DNA of 64,000 bases, from contig NZ_JAGXCY010000013.1 in NCBI RefSeq assembly GCF_018310695.1, positions 53,451-117,450 of the forward strand, read 5' to 3'. A program made the translations under genes and the position numbers. The stretch comes from Paenibacillus sp. Marseille-Q4541. GTDB lineage: Bacteria > Bacillota > Bacilli > Paenibacillales > Paenibacillaceae. The notes below the pieces were generated by a model. It was not told the DNA's origin. It saw only the letters and a list, made by a program, of their open reading frames with translations, and searched no databases. Of this stretch, positions 1-8,989 are shown in pieces (positions within the stretch are counted from its first letter, which is position 1; each line of letters starts with the position of its first letter).

Positions 1-1904
1 GTTTTGGTAGAACCAATCCAATCTCCAGTATACGATTTGACAGCATAGGTTCCGTTTGGAAGATCTACCTTGAATTCATAAATCCCGCCAAAATTGATAA
101 TAAAATCACGACGCAGGGCATCCGTAGCTCCTCCCCGGTCACGATCTGCCAAAGCACCTGCATGAACAGTAAGGCCATACCCGCGTTCTTTAGAATAGAG
201 AATATTGCGGTTAATCTCGGTGTAGCCTTCTGCTACTGGGGCACCTGGAGGACCAAAATCATACCGATACGTGGCTGATTTCGTTCCAATCGTCACTTCC
301 TCGGAAGGATCAGAGGATCCCTTTCCATTCACTGCGATGACTCTAGCTGTATAGGACTTCCCTTCCGAAAGACCAGACAAGGAGAAACTTGGTACCGTAG
401 CCGTTCCAGCCAGTTTATAAGCGGATGCTGCATCCGTTTGGGGCTTAACATAGACGCGGTAAATATCCGCTTGCTGAACTGCATTCCATTTCAGTAGCGC
501 ACCGCTGTTGCTAATATTTCCTGCAACTAGACCTGTCACCGAATCCGGCTTTGCCTCCGGCAGAGTCTGCTCCTGAACATACTCCGATAAAGGAAGATTA
601 AGCTCTGCTATAGACTGTGCTACCATTCTTGCAAGCTGAATCGCTCCATATTCCTGGAAATGAGTATTATCTGCTGAACCATTCGGAAAAGCTCCGTACA
701 CTCCTGGGTCCGTATGCAAAAAGACGGACTTTGCTTCCTCAGGGCCGATGGAATCGTAATATGCTACACTCCGTGCGCTAAGATCAACTAACTTCGTGTT
801 TTCCTCCACTGCCACTTCCTTCATGGCTGCTACATACTCGGGAAAGCTCACATTGAATTTGCCTGTATCCGGGTTAAAATCCCTTCGACCTACGGGTGTA
901 ACAAGAATTGGCGTAGCTCCGCGCTGCTCGGCACCGTGGATGTAGGTTCGAAGATACTCTTTATAATCGGCCGGAGAAGCATACCGATCGGGAATAGAGA
1001 TCGTTGCATCATTATGACCAAATTGAATGAGGAAGTAGTCCTCAGGCTGTATGACTTTCAATATCTCATCCAGCCTACCTTCATTAATAAAGGATTTCGT
1101 ACTTCGTCCCCCAATTGCATGATTCTTAATTAGTACCTGATCGCTGAAGAAACGAGGCAACATCTGTCCCCAGCCCGCTTCCGGCTTCCAATAGGGATCG
1201 TAGGTTTGTACCGTAGAATCCCCAGCAATATAGATCGTAGGCTGATCGCCTGCTGTCCGTTCCGGGAGCCTTGTAATGACTAGTGCATTCAATTTAGCTG
1301 CTGAACCTGTAAACTCCAGATTGAGCTGTCCATCGACGAGGGCAAGCGAAAAGTTCATTTCCAAAAACTCGCCAGCTCCTTTGGCAGTCAGCTGTACTTT
1401 TTGCATACGCTCTGCCTTGATGGCAATCTCTGAGCTTTCTTGCTGGTCTCCTGCAATAAGAGCTACATTATAATCACCACTCGGTAGATCAATCTGAAAT
1501 ACCGCGTTATCCACACGTGCAAAATCCGAGCGAATAAGGTCTTCCCCGCCCCGGTCCGCTACCGAAACTGTGGATAAATCCGTAAAACCGTAACCTATTT
1601 CTTCGGAATACGCTGACTGTGCATTAATTCCTGTATAACCGTCAGCAACTAATCCATCGCCAAAATCAAAACGATATTCACCTTCCTGAGCAATCTTCAT
1701 ATCATCCTCCCCATAGGTTGCCTGCGTCACCGAAGTGTCGCTACCCGCATCTCCTAGCGGCAAATCTTCTTGTACTTCTTCTGCCTTTACCGTCTGCCCC
1801 CCCCATTCTACTGGCATTGCCATTGTTGACAGCACCATAAGAATGACAAGAAAAATTATGAAAAATCGAGATTTGCCAAGATGGTGCCCTCTACCTGCTC
1901 TCAT
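1..1904 (-). CDS. Secreted rhamnogalacturonan acetylesterase, SGNH/CE12-like (3' end off window)
   Basis: The gene starts at ATG 1904 behind AAAGGAGG and runs off the left edge, so the C-terminus is missing. Residues 1-41 are a signal peptide ending near VKA|EE. A beta-rich domain (about 65-200, beginning YRFDFGDG) precedes an SGNH hydrolase domain with GDST (Ser about 230), GGRS, GHND (Asn about 298) and DNTH (His about 415), the four catalytic blocks of the family. A fibronectin-III-like segment follows (about 440-530), then a second copy of the YRYDFG-type domain. Family members deacetylate pectic rhamnogalacturonan outside the cell. The codons for WGG before the signal cleavage site contain a run of eight G on the coding strand. 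Family assignment is firm; the exact substrate is inferred. Confidence 0.85.
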   Translation of the reverse strand, partial: MRAGRGHHLGKSRFFIIFLVILMVLSTMAMPVEWGGQTVKAEEVQEDLPLGDAGSDTSVTQATYGEDDMKIAQEGEYRFDFGDGLVADGYTGINAQSAYSEEIGYGFTDLSTVSVADRGGEDLIRSDFARVDNAVFQIDLPSGDYNVALIAGDQQESSEIAIKAERMQKVQLTAKGAGEFLEMNFSLALVDGQLNLEFTGSAAKLNALVITRLPERTAGDQPTIYIAGDSTVQTYDPYWKPEAGWGQMLPRFFSDQVLIKNHAIGGRSTKSFINEGRLDEILKVIQPEDYFLIQFGHNDATISIPDRYASPADYKEYLRTYIHGAEQRGATPILVTPVGRRDFNPDTGKFNVSFPEYVAAMKEVAVEENTKLVDLSARSVAYYDSIGPEEAKSVFLHTDPGVYGAFPNGSADNTHFQEYGAIQLARMVAQSIAELNLPLSEYVQEQTLPEAKPDSVTGLVAGNISNSGALLKWNAVQQADIYRVYVKPQTDAASAYKLAGTATVPSFSLSGLSEGKSYTARVIAVNGKGSSDPSEEVTIGTKSATYRYDFGPPGAPVAEGYTEINRNILYSKERGYGLTVHAGALADRDRGGATDALRRDFIINFGGIYEFKVDLPNGTYAVKSYTGDWIGSTK

Positions 1905-2157
1905 GAAGATGCCTCCTTTACGCTCATAATGTAACCCCTTTCATCGTATCTTTTGACTTCCTCATTTAACATCAAAAAAACAGTGTTCTTCGTGCACATA
2001 TCAGTGTTTCTGATTCGAAGCAGATAACAAAAAAGACCGATTTCCGAAGAAACCAGCCTTTTTTTACGTAGTGATTTAGGGTAAGGTTATTAATATAGCT
2101 CTACCTAAATGTTCTTTTACTACCTGAATATGTAACTAAAAGAGGTGAAATAATAAT

Positions 2158-2616
2158 ATGTTCTCTTTTCTATTAACTTTGATTGTCGCGGTCTTCTGTA
2201 CAGCCATCACCCTAATAAAAAGTTATGAGTACGATAGCAAACTACTTACGATTTTTGTGTCTGCAGTGGCCGTCGCTTTTACGGGCGCTCAATATTTTTT
2301 GCTTGGTCTTGATTCCATCGTCACCGCCATTATCTTCGTGCTCATTCTAACGTTGGTGAACGTTTATACCCAAAGTATCCACATGGAACAGCAAGGACGT
2401 ACACGTAAACCGCTAAAGTGGTATCACATTGGGATAGTAGCCGTATGTTCCTTTGCTCTGATTGCCCTATACGAACTGTTCATCACCGCAACTCCTTTAC
2501 AGGACATTCACTGGGATGAAATAGGTGTACGAATTCTACTTATTCTTGTTATACCCATGTCGATTGGAGCGTTTTATAGAAACCGAAAAATCAAACGTAT
2601 GAACAGCACGAATTAA
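2158..2616 (+). CDS. Small integral membrane protein, unknown function
   Basis: This 152-residue protein starts at ATG behind AGAGGTG. It is almost entirely hydrophobic, with about four predicted membrane segments (roughly residues 1-20, 28-65, 86-108 and 124-140) and a basic C-terminal tail ending KIKRMNSTN. A strong hairpin terminator follows 18 bases after the stop, so it is probably monocistronic. I do not recognise the family. It lies between genes pointing away from it on one side and toward it on the other, which gives no functional clue. Confidence 0.7.
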   Translation: MFSFLLTLIVAVFCTAITLIKSYEYDSKLLTIFVSAVAVAFTGAQYFLLGLDSIVTAIIFVLILTLVNVYTQSIHMEQQGRTRKPLKWYHIGIVAVCSFALIALYELFITATPLQDIHWDEIGVRILLILVIPMSIGAFYRNRKIKRMNSTN

Positions 2617-2633
2617 TTAATTCGATTAATGTC

Positions 2634-2680
2634 GGAGGTAAAGGGACGATGATATTCGCCGCCTTTGCCTCCTTATTATT
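2634..2680 (+). terminator. Rho-independent terminator of the small membrane protein gene
   Basis: An 11-bp stem with one U-G pair (GGAGGTAAAGG with CCTTTGCCTCC) encloses a 17-base loop and is followed by TTATTATTTT. It also separates this gene from the convergent oxidoreductase gene. Confidence 0.75.
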
Positions 2681-2699
2681 TTGTACCATCAAAGATGAG

Positions 2700-3716
2700 T
2701 TATAAATACACTTTTTTCCCTGTCTTCGCACTCTCTACCGCTCCAAAAACCATGGCTACACTATGAATGTTGTCAAGAGAGTCGGTTTCGGCAGGTCTTC
2801 CTTCTTCAAGAGCAGCGAACATCTCATCAAGACAGCCTACGTGTCCTTCCCTACCATTCCAGCTTGCTTCTACTTCCGTTTGGACGACTTCATGAAAAAA
2901 TGCATCGCCAGCCTGTTCCTTGAGCTGTTCGCTGATTGGCATATGCGTGCCGTCCCAACGTGCCGACCCTTTGTTTCCAATGACACGCCAATCTGCTTCC
3001 CATGAGGTAGGTAGTCCAATCGCTGACCAAGAACCGCGATAACTAAATACAGAGCCGTCACTCATCTCAAAGATGCAAATCGCAGAGGCATTACCCTGAT
3101 ACCAAGACCCTTCCGGATTATATTCATGACAGTACACCGACACCGGGTCTGCTCCTGTAATAAATCTGGCCTGATCAAATGTATGAATAGCCATATCCAC
3201 AATCAGCGGGCTGTCCATCACATCCCGGAACCCACCAAACCGTGGACCGAGAAAAAAGTCAGCATGCACAGATCCTACTTTACCAATGGCTCCTGTATGC
3301 AGATAATCACGAAACGCACGGATTTGACGTAAGTACCGGCGATTTTGCATCACAGAGTACCGTTTCCCTGTACGCTCACTTACCTTTACGATCTCACGAG
3401 CATCCTCTAGTGACTCTGCCATCGGTTTTTCACCGAATACATGACAACCTGCCTCCATCGCAGCTGTTACCACTGCTTTATGACTCGATGGTATCGTCAC
3501 ATCAAATACGAGATTTGCATCCACGGACTGAAGAGCAACCGATATATCGTTAAAAACAGGGACTTTAAGACCTCTCTTTTCTGCCATCTTTACTGCATTT
3601 TCTTCAAAAATATCTACAAGTCCGACGATGCTTACATCGTCCCTCTGTGCTGCATAATCAAACCACGCGTTCGACATCTCGCCGCAGCCAGCTACAATCA
3701 CTTGATGACGTGCCAA
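2700..3716 (-). CDS. Gfo/Idh/MocA family NAD(P)-dependent oxidoreductase
   Basis: The 338-residue protein starts at TTG 3716 with AGAGGGGAA upstream. The N-terminal Rossmann fold begins VIVAGCGEMSNAW (a G-x-G-x-x variant), and the conserved EKP motif of the family is present (GEKPMAES, about residue 95). The C-terminal half is the alpha/beta dimerisation domain. Family members oxidise or reduce sugars, sugar acids or inositols. It lies 15 bases downstream of a TIM-barrel isomerase on the same strand, with an AraC regulator divergent from both, so the pair is likely a small sugar catabolic operon. The substrate cannot be told from sequence. Confidence 0.88.
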   Translation of the reverse strand: MARHQVIVAGCGEMSNAWFDYAAQRDDVSIVGLVDIFEENAVKMAEKRGLKVPVFNDISVALQSVDANLVFDVTIPSSHKAVVTAAMEAGCHVFGEKPMAESLEDAREIVKVSERTGKRYSVMQNRRYLRQIRAFRDYLHTGAIGKVGSVHADFFLGPRFGGFRDVMDSPLIVDMAIHTFDQARFITGADPVSVYCHEYNPEGSWYQGNASAICIFEMSDGSVFSYRGSWSAIGLPTSWEADWRVIGNKGSARWDGTHMPISEQLKEQAGDAFFHEVVQTEVEASWNGREGHVGCLDEMFAALEEGRPAETDSLDNIHSVAMVFGAVESAKTGKKVYL

Positions 3717-3731
3717 TATAATTTCCCCTCT

Positions 3732-4613
3732 CTATACCGGATTCGGTACATAACTTCCGCCGCGGCATTGCTTTAGATAGTTCAGTGCGTGCACTTGACC
3801 TGTCATTTCAAGGTCTCCCCGATAAACCGGATCATGCCATCCTTCGATATCAATACTACCTTCATACCCTGCCTGTCTCAAGATGGATATAATGTCCGTC
3901 CAGTTCGTGTCTCCAAATCCAGGAGTCCGATGCCACACGAACGGCTTCGGTCCATGGATCCCCTGTTCCTTCACGACATCCCAAGCAATCGTTGCGTCCT
4001 TGCCGTGGACATTAAACACTTTATGCACCCATTTGCGAAGCTGCGGAATCGGATCAATCAGGCTTACCATCTGGTGACAAGGTTCCCATTGAAGTCCGAT
4101 ATTATCTAGCGGAACCGCATGAAACATCATTTCCCAAGCAGCTGGATGATGGGCAATGTTCCAGTCCCCTTTTTCCCAAGTTCCATCCATGTTGCAGTTC
4201 TCAAAGGCAATTCGAACCCCCTTACTTTCCGCATAACGTCCCAGCTCCCCAAACACTTCCGTATACCGGGGAATGGATTCATCAATTGCACCTGGCATTC
4301 GCCCTGTAAACCCAGTAACGAGATCCGTGCCAAAGTCCTCCGCATGATCAATAAGCCGCTTCCAACTGTTCAGTGTATCCGCGTTGTCTCCTTCCCCCGT
4401 CAGCGGGTTTCCGAATACAGACAAGCTGGATACCGGAATCTGCTTTTCGTCCAAGATTTCATGGACCTGCTTAGATAATTCCTTAAGATCCGTATTTCCT
4501 GTCGTTTGCCAGAACGTCAAAGAGAACGATTCAAAACCGTGTGGAATGATTTGCGGTAAGACACGTACTGCATCCTGTCCACCTACGAGTGTACCTATCC
4601 GAATCTGCTTCAT
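3732..4613 (-). CDS. Sugar phosphate isomerase/epimerase (xylose-isomerase-like TIM barrel)
   Basis: This 293-residue protein begins MKQIRIGTLVGG. Candidate metal ligands are visible in the usual order for AP-endonuclease-2 type barrels: FENCN (about residue 139), WEPCH (about 177), NVHGKD (about 197) and a late DIEGWHD (about 255). Family members interconvert or epimerise keto sugars and inositol derivatives. It is the first gene of the two-gene operon with the Gfo/Idh/MocA oxidoreductase, a pairing common in inositol-like and rare-sugar pathways. The AraC gene is divergent, about 200 bases away, and is the obvious candidate regulator. Confidence 0.88.
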   Translation of the reverse strand: MKQIRIGTLVGGQDAVRVLPQIIPHGFESFSLTFWQTTGNTDLKELSKQVHEILDEKQIPVSSLSVFGNPLTGEGDNADTLNSWKRLIDHAEDFGTDLVTGFTGRMPGAIDESIPRYTEVFGELGRYAESKGVRIAFENCNMDGTWEKGDWNIAHHPAAWEMMFHAVPLDNIGLQWEPCHQMVSLIDPIPQLRKWVHKVFNVHGKDATIAWDVVKEQGIHGPKPFVWHRTPGFGDTNWTDIISILRQAGYEGSIDIEGWHDPVYRGDLEMTGQVHALNYLKQCRGGSYVPNPV

Positions 4614-4815
4614 AATTAGACCTCCTGAATAATAAAAATCGTATGCATTTATCGTAAAGGAATCATAAGATCACAGCTACATCCTATCTATCGAAGTTTT
4701 CGTACAATCTTACGATTTTTTATTCATGACAGCGTTGACATTTGGAAATGCAGGTCGATATAGTAAGGGAAATGTACGAATGGATGTTAAAGAAAAATGT
4801 AAGAGGTGATATGCA

Positions 4816-5661
4816 TTGACCCTTCCTCCTCATAAAGAACATACCTGGATTCCGGATCATACCTTCCCGATCAACGTTTTTTTTGTATCCTATATTTATC
4901 TCCATTGGCATGATCATATGGAGTGGGTATATGTAGAAAAAGGACGTATTCAAATGCAAATTGACGGTGATTTTGAGATTCTAGAGGCAGGTGACCTTGC
5001 TTTCGTAGGATCAAGACAACTTCATAAGGCAGAACAATTGGAGGAGTCCACTTCCTTGATCTGCATTGTATTTAACGAAGCGCTGGTTCGGGGCGGAGAT
5101 CTTGATATTACCGAATATCAGTATTTTCTTCCTTATCTGAACCGCAAGCAGAACTGGCCACGAATCGTGCGTAGCGGAGAAGCTTGTATGCAGGCAATGA
5201 CATTATCTTTTACAAGACTTCTTGAAGAATTTAAAACAAAACAATTTGGATACGAACTGTTCGTGAAAAGCGAGCTACTCCACATTTTTGGACAATACTT
5301 CCGCCATGCAGAACAAATCTCTGAAGTACGTACCGTTCGGCATCCTGATTCACATAACATGTCTTCCCTGCTCTCTCTGCTACGGGAGCGATATCAAGAA
5401 GAAATAAGCGTTGGAGAAGCAGCGCGACTGGTTAATGTAAGCCCTAATTACTTCTGTTCTATATTTAAAAAAGTGACCGGTAAAACGCTCAAAGAATATA
5501 TTCATCTTCTTCGGGTCATGGAAGCAGAAAAACTGCTCCTGGAGACTGACCGATCAATAAGCGACATTGCTTCCTCGGTCGGCTTTACCAGCCTGACCTA
5601 TTTTGGACGCGTCTTCAAAAAAATAAAGAACATCCCGCCCTCGGATGTCCGTAAACAATAA
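4816..5661 (+). CDS. AraC family transcriptional regulator with N-terminal cupin
   Basis: The start is TTG 4816, seven bases after AAGAGGTG; the nearby ATG 4811 would stop after two codons. Residues about 15-90 form a cupin-type sensor domain (HWHDHMEWVYVEKG). Residues about 180-281 form the two-helix-turn-helix AraC domain with the typical YFCSIFKKVTGKTLKEY and DIASSVGFTSLTYFGRVFKK motifs. It is divergent from the oxidoreductase/isomerase operon and probably controls it in response to a sugar-type ligand. The stop lies 15 bases from that of the convergent gene. Confidence 0.88.
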   Translation: MTLPPHKEHTWIPDHTFPINVFFVSYIYLHWHDHMEWVYVEKGRIQMQIDGDFEILEAGDLAFVGSRQLHKAEQLEESTSLICIVFNEALVRGGDLDITEYQYFLPYLNRKQNWPRIVRSGEACMQAMTLSFTRLLEEFKTKQFGYELFVKSELLHIFGQYFRHAEQISEVRTVRHPDSHNMSSLLSLLRERYQEEISVGEAARLVNVSPNYFCSIFKKVTGKTLKEYIHLLRVMEAEKLLLETDRSISDIASSVGFTSLTYFGRVFKKIKNIPPSDVRKQ

Positions 5662-5698
5662 AACAGTCCTATCTTGTTACCACTGTTCTAACATCCGA
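5641..5698. terminator. Nested inverted repeats between convergent genes, possible bidirectional terminator
   Basis: TCGGATGT (5641-5648) pairs with ACATCCGA (5691-5698), and inside it AACAGT (5662-5667) pairs with ACTGTT (5682-5687). The structure spans both stop codons. There is no clear T tract, so terminator function is only a suggestion. Confidence 0.35.
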
Positions 5699-6477
5699 AA
5701 CGCAACAACAATATCAAGCTCATCCATGAGTGAATCAATAACAAGAGTGATGACATCTACATCTTCCATACGAAGCGTAACACCCTCTTCAATAAGATTG
5801 ACGCTGGTATTAACGAAAGCGCCAGCGAGGCCAGACATCGTTCCTTGTGTAATAACTCGTCCATCCGTAACCACCGTGCAAGTCGTATTTACTTCGAGGA
5901 CCGTATCTGATGCTGGGATCTGTGTTGTGACTGTTGGATAAAGTGTAAATGTACCGTCCACCTCACCACCTAGAATTAATGTATATCTCACTGGGTTCCT
6001 TGTTAAGATATCGAACCCTTCCACATAGACGGCCGCGGCAACGCCATTCGGATTCGCAAAAGCAAGATTTCTCCGAAAGCTGATCACTGCATAGTTTTCA
6101 ACCTGAGTCGCGGAACTAACTGCTCTAATATCAGATGTAATCCTGCTGATGTCTACATTTTCCGTTCCAAGTGGAATATACTGACCATTTATGTCAATTC
6201 CGTAAAATACAACCTCAATTCCCACCTTAGAGAAAACGGCATTAATTTGAAAATTATCATATGCTACGTCATATGTGCGATTGATTACTTCACCTGCATT
6301 CACAAAAAATAGGTCCTCTGCAAAAGCCGTTTGCTGGTTCCCGTTATTTACAAGCCCTTTCAAGTAACAAGTTCCTGAGGAAGTATCATTATTAATAACC
6401 TTGACGTAGGCTTGAACATATGGCCGAGCACCTTGAATCGGAATATTCACCTGATTACGAGTCGTAATGATTGGCAT
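5677..6477 (-). CDS. Hypothetical protein, predicted beta-rich
   Basis: This 266-residue protein starts at ATG 6477 behind a G-rich AAGGGGGGAA. It has no signal peptide or membrane segment and a composition typical of all-beta proteins, with many alternating Val, Ile, Thr and Asn residues. It may contain two similar halves: about 18-100 (YVQAYVKVINND onwards) and about 130-220 (YVEGFDILTRNP onwards). Only two cysteines are seen, one in each half (GTCYLKG and TTCTVV). I do not recognise a family. A spore-surface or structural role would suit the composition but is not shown by anything here. Confidence 0.65.
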   Translation of the reverse strand: MPIITTRNQVNIPIQGARPYVQAYVKVINNDTSSGTCYLKGLVNNGNQQTAFAEDLFFVNAGEVINRTYDVAYDNFQINAVFSKVGIEVVFYGIDINGQYIPLGTENVDISRITSDIRAVSSATQVENYAVISFRRNLAFANPNGVAAAVYVEGFDILTRNPVRYTLILGGEVDGTFTLYPTVTTQIPASDTVLEVNTTCTVVTDGRVITQGTMSGLAGAFVNTSVNLIEEGVTLRMEDVDVITLVIDSLMDELDIVVAFRMLEQW

Positions 6478-6598
6478 CTGGTTCCCCCCTTAACTTCATT
6501 CCTACCGGATAGTATATGCTCCAGCCAATATAAAAAGTTCGGGTGTTATGATATAGTAGATTAGGATTTGTACATACTTTTAGAAGCTATCGTATAAC

Positions 6599-6647
6599 TT
6601 GTAACTTACTCTCATCCCACTTTATAATGATAATGATTTTCATTATT
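6599..6647 (+). promoter_or_regulatory. Promoter overlapped by a Fur box
   Basis: TTGTAA (6599-6604), an 18-base spacer and TATAAT (6623-6628) form a good sigma-A promoter. A Fur-type element, GATAATGAT followed by TTTCATTATT (6629-6647), matches 16 of 19 bases of the classical consensus and abuts the -10. Iron-replete Fur would block this promoter of the permease pair. Confidence 0.75.
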
Positions 6648-6673
6648 ACCGCTGGAAAATAGGGGTCGTGAAA

Positions 6674-7720
6674 TTGCAGAATCTACACTTAGAAGATCAT
6701 GAATCTTCCAAATCAAAAATACAGGCCAGACCTGTCAGAGCTTTGCTGACCCTAATCCTGGGGCTCTTGGCCATTATCTTGTTTATGGGTGTTTCCATAG
6801 CAGTTGGTGCAGCAGACATCCATCTTTCTACTGTTTATGAAGCGCTTATGCACTATAATCCGGATTCATCCCAGCATGCTATTATTCACGAATTGCGAAT
6901 TCCACGCTCGATCGCGGACGTACTAATCGGTGCCGCCTTCGCTGTAGCTGGAGCAGTTATGCAGGGAATGACGCGAAATCCACTCGCTGATTCCGGACTT
7001 CTTGGCATTAATGCTGGCGCCGTCTTTATGATTGCTGTCGCGCTTGCCTTTTTTCCTGGAATGTCCTACAACGGCACGATTATCTTCGCCTTCATTGGAG
7101 CCTTCGTAGCCACAGCACTTGTATATGGCACAAGCTCCTTGGGCAAAGCAAGAGTTACACCGATTCGGCTAGTTCTCGCAGGCGCGGCTGTTTCCGCTCT
7201 ACTCACTGCCCTCAGTCAGGGGATTGCGATTCACTTTAGACTCAGTCAGAATCTCGCTTTCTGGGTTGCGGGTGGGGTAGCTGGCATCAAAATGTCGCAG
7301 GTATTATCTATACTTCCTTGGATCATGATTGCTTTGATTGCAGCGCTTCTTATCTCTAGGTCGATTACACTTATCAGTCTAGGTGATGAGATCGCCTCTG
7401 GTCTTGGACAGAAAACAGGGGTCATTAAAGTGATTGGCGGTATTATTGTGCTCGTTCTGGCTGGAGCAGCCGTATCCGTTGCCGGACCGATTGGGTTCGT
7501 GGGACTTGTTGTACCACACCTTGTCCGCTATATCGTCGGAGTCGATTATCGTTATATTATTCCCTGCTCCGCCGTCATTGGAGGTCTGCTGATGCTCCTC
7601 GCGGATATTGGCGCAAGAATGATTAATCCTCCCTACGAGACACCAATTAGTGCACTGTTTGCTCTTGTCGGTGTTCCCTTCTTCCTGTACATCTCACGCA
7701 AATCAGGGAGGGGTCTCTAA
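6674..7720 (+). CDS. FecCD-family iron-siderophore ABC transporter permease
   Basis: I place the start at TTG 6674, eight bases after AGGGG; the in-frame GTG 6668 lies only two bases from it. The protein of about 348 residues has the 9-10 membrane helices of BtuC/FecCD permeases and the hallmarks LRIPRSIADVLIGAAFAVAGA (about 75-95) and PIGFVGLVVPHLVRY (about 275-290), the latter including the coupling region that contacts the ATPase. It forms a dimer with the next permease, whose ATG follows the stop directly. No binding protein or ATPase gene is adjacent, so those partners must come from elsewhere, possibly the 16-19 kb locus and a shared ATPase. Confidence 0.93.
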   Translation: MQNLHLEDHESSKSKIQARPVRALLTLILGLLAIILFMGVSIAVGAADIHLSTVYEALMHYNPDSSQHAIIHELRIPRSIADVLIGAAFAVAGAVMQGMTRNPLADSGLLGINAGAVFMIAVALAFFPGMSYNGTIIFAFIGAFVATALVYGTSSLGKARVTPIRLVLAGAAVSALLTALSQGIAIHFRLSQNLAFWVAGGVAGIKMSQVLSILPWIMIALIAALLISRSITLISLGDEIASGLGQKTGVIKVIGGIIVLVLAGAAVSVAGPIGFVGLVVPHLVRYIVGVDYRYIIPCSAVIGGLLMLLADIGARMINPPYETPISALFALVGVPFFLYISRKSGRGL

Positions 7721-8764
7721 ATGAAAAAAACACTTGCTGAGCAGATGCAGCATAGTAAAAATAAAAAACAGGTGCGCCAATGGACCGTCCTTACGATATT
7801 TGCCGTATTGATGATTGTCTTTGTACTGATCAGTATGAACACAGGATTCTCTAAGCTGACACCTGGGGAAGTTCTGAATACGCTTCTCGGGAAAGGAACA
7901 TCCCGCCAAAGCCTTATTTTATTTGAATTCCGCTTGCCAAGGATAATTATCTCCATGCTGGTAGGTGCAGGTCTTGCCGTATCCGGCTGTATTTTGCAAG
8001 GGGTATCGAGAAATGCCCTTGCCGATCCAGGCATCCTCGGTATAACTACGGGCGCTGGTCTGTTCGTTGTGCTCTACCTGTCCTTCTATACCAGTGCTGC
8101 CGAAGCGCCGACACTACTGCTTCCTTTTCTTGCACTTGTTGGTGGCAGTATTATTGCAGCCATTATCTATATTCTCTCTTATAGTAAAAAGGACGGACTG
8201 AATCCGAATCGGATGGTGCTGACAGGAATCGCGGTTACGGCAGCAGTGAATGGTTTGATGATTGTGCTGATGCTAAGACTGAATCCCAATAAATATGACA
8301 TGGTAGCTAGCTGGCTAGCGGGAAGCATTTGGGGCTCTACCTGGAATCAGGTAATTACTCTTCTACCTTGGGTACTCCTGCTGATCGTTTTCGCATTCCT
8401 TAAATCCCGGATGCTAGATGCACTGTCACTGGATGAGAATGTTGCCTCTTCTCTTGGGGTGAATCTCAGTCGTCAGCGACTGCTCTTGTTGCTCATTGCC
8501 GTAGGGCTGGCAGCAGCCTGCGTTGCTTTTACGGGTGGTATTGGGTTTGTCGGTCTGATCGCACCTCATCTCGCACGCCGTCTTGTCGGTCCGGGCCATC
8601 GCATGCTGCTTCCCGCATCTGCGCTCGGCGGTGCGCTGCTACTACTCATGGCAGACACGCTTGGCCGCTCGATCCTTCCTTCTTCGGAAATTCATGCCGG
8701 AATTATGGTAGCGATCATTGGTGCACCGTACTTCCTCTATTTATTATCTAGATCCAAAATGTAG
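7721..8764 (+). CDS. FecCD-family iron-siderophore ABC transporter permease
   Basis: The 347-residue second permease subunit starts at the ATG directly after the preceding stop, with GGGAGGGG inside the upstream gene. The same family blocks are seen: FRLPRIIISMLVGAGLAVSG (about 67-86), GVSRNALADPGILGI, and GIGFVGLIAPHLARR (about 272-286). The cytoplasmic N-terminal extension of about 20 residues is basic. It pairs with the upstream permease as a heterodimeric channel for ferric siderophore uptake. A terminator follows after about 50 bases, so the operon holds only two genes. Confidence 0.93.
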   Translation: MKKTLAEQMQHSKNKKQVRQWTVLTIFAVLMIVFVLISMNTGFSKLTPGEVLNTLLGKGTSRQSLILFEFRLPRIIISMLVGAGLAVSGCILQGVSRNALADPGILGITTGAGLFVVLYLSFYTSAAEAPTLLLPFLALVGGSIIAAIIYILSYSKKDGLNPNRMVLTGIAVTAAVNGLMIVLMLRLNPNKYDMVASWLAGSIWGSTWNQVITLLPWVLLLIVFAFLKSRMLDALSLDENVASSLGVNLSRQRLLLLLIAVGLAAACVAFTGGIGFVGLIAPHLARRLVGPGHRMLLPASALGGALLLLMADTLGRSILPSSEIHAGIMVAIIGAPYFLYLLSRSKM

Positions 8765-8811
8765 ACATTGATGAGGATAAGCTGTTTAGGCTTCCCAAAC
8801 CAAACTAAACC

Positions 8812-8849
8812 AACCAGACAGGGCTAAACAAGCCTTGCCTGGTTTTTTT
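8812..8849 (+). terminator. Terminator of the first permease operon
   Basis: AACCAGACAGGGC pairs with GCCTTGCCTGGTT with a single mismatch and is followed by a run of T. It lies 48 bases after the second permease stop. Confidence 0.8.
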
Positions 8850-8989
8850 GTTATCTGCATGCTCACCTCATCAAGGAAAAGGGTAACATTTGCCGAATAT
8901 CTTCTATAGAGAAGTGTAATGAGAATGTTCCTATTTGCGGTTTGGTTGTTCCACTTTTGCATTGAAATGAAATCATGGAGGTTATGTCT

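Noticed and set aside
2025..2070. Terminator-like AAAAAAG...CTTTTTT before the small membrane protein gene
   Set aside because: Several mismatches in the stem interior; no plus-strand gene upstream.
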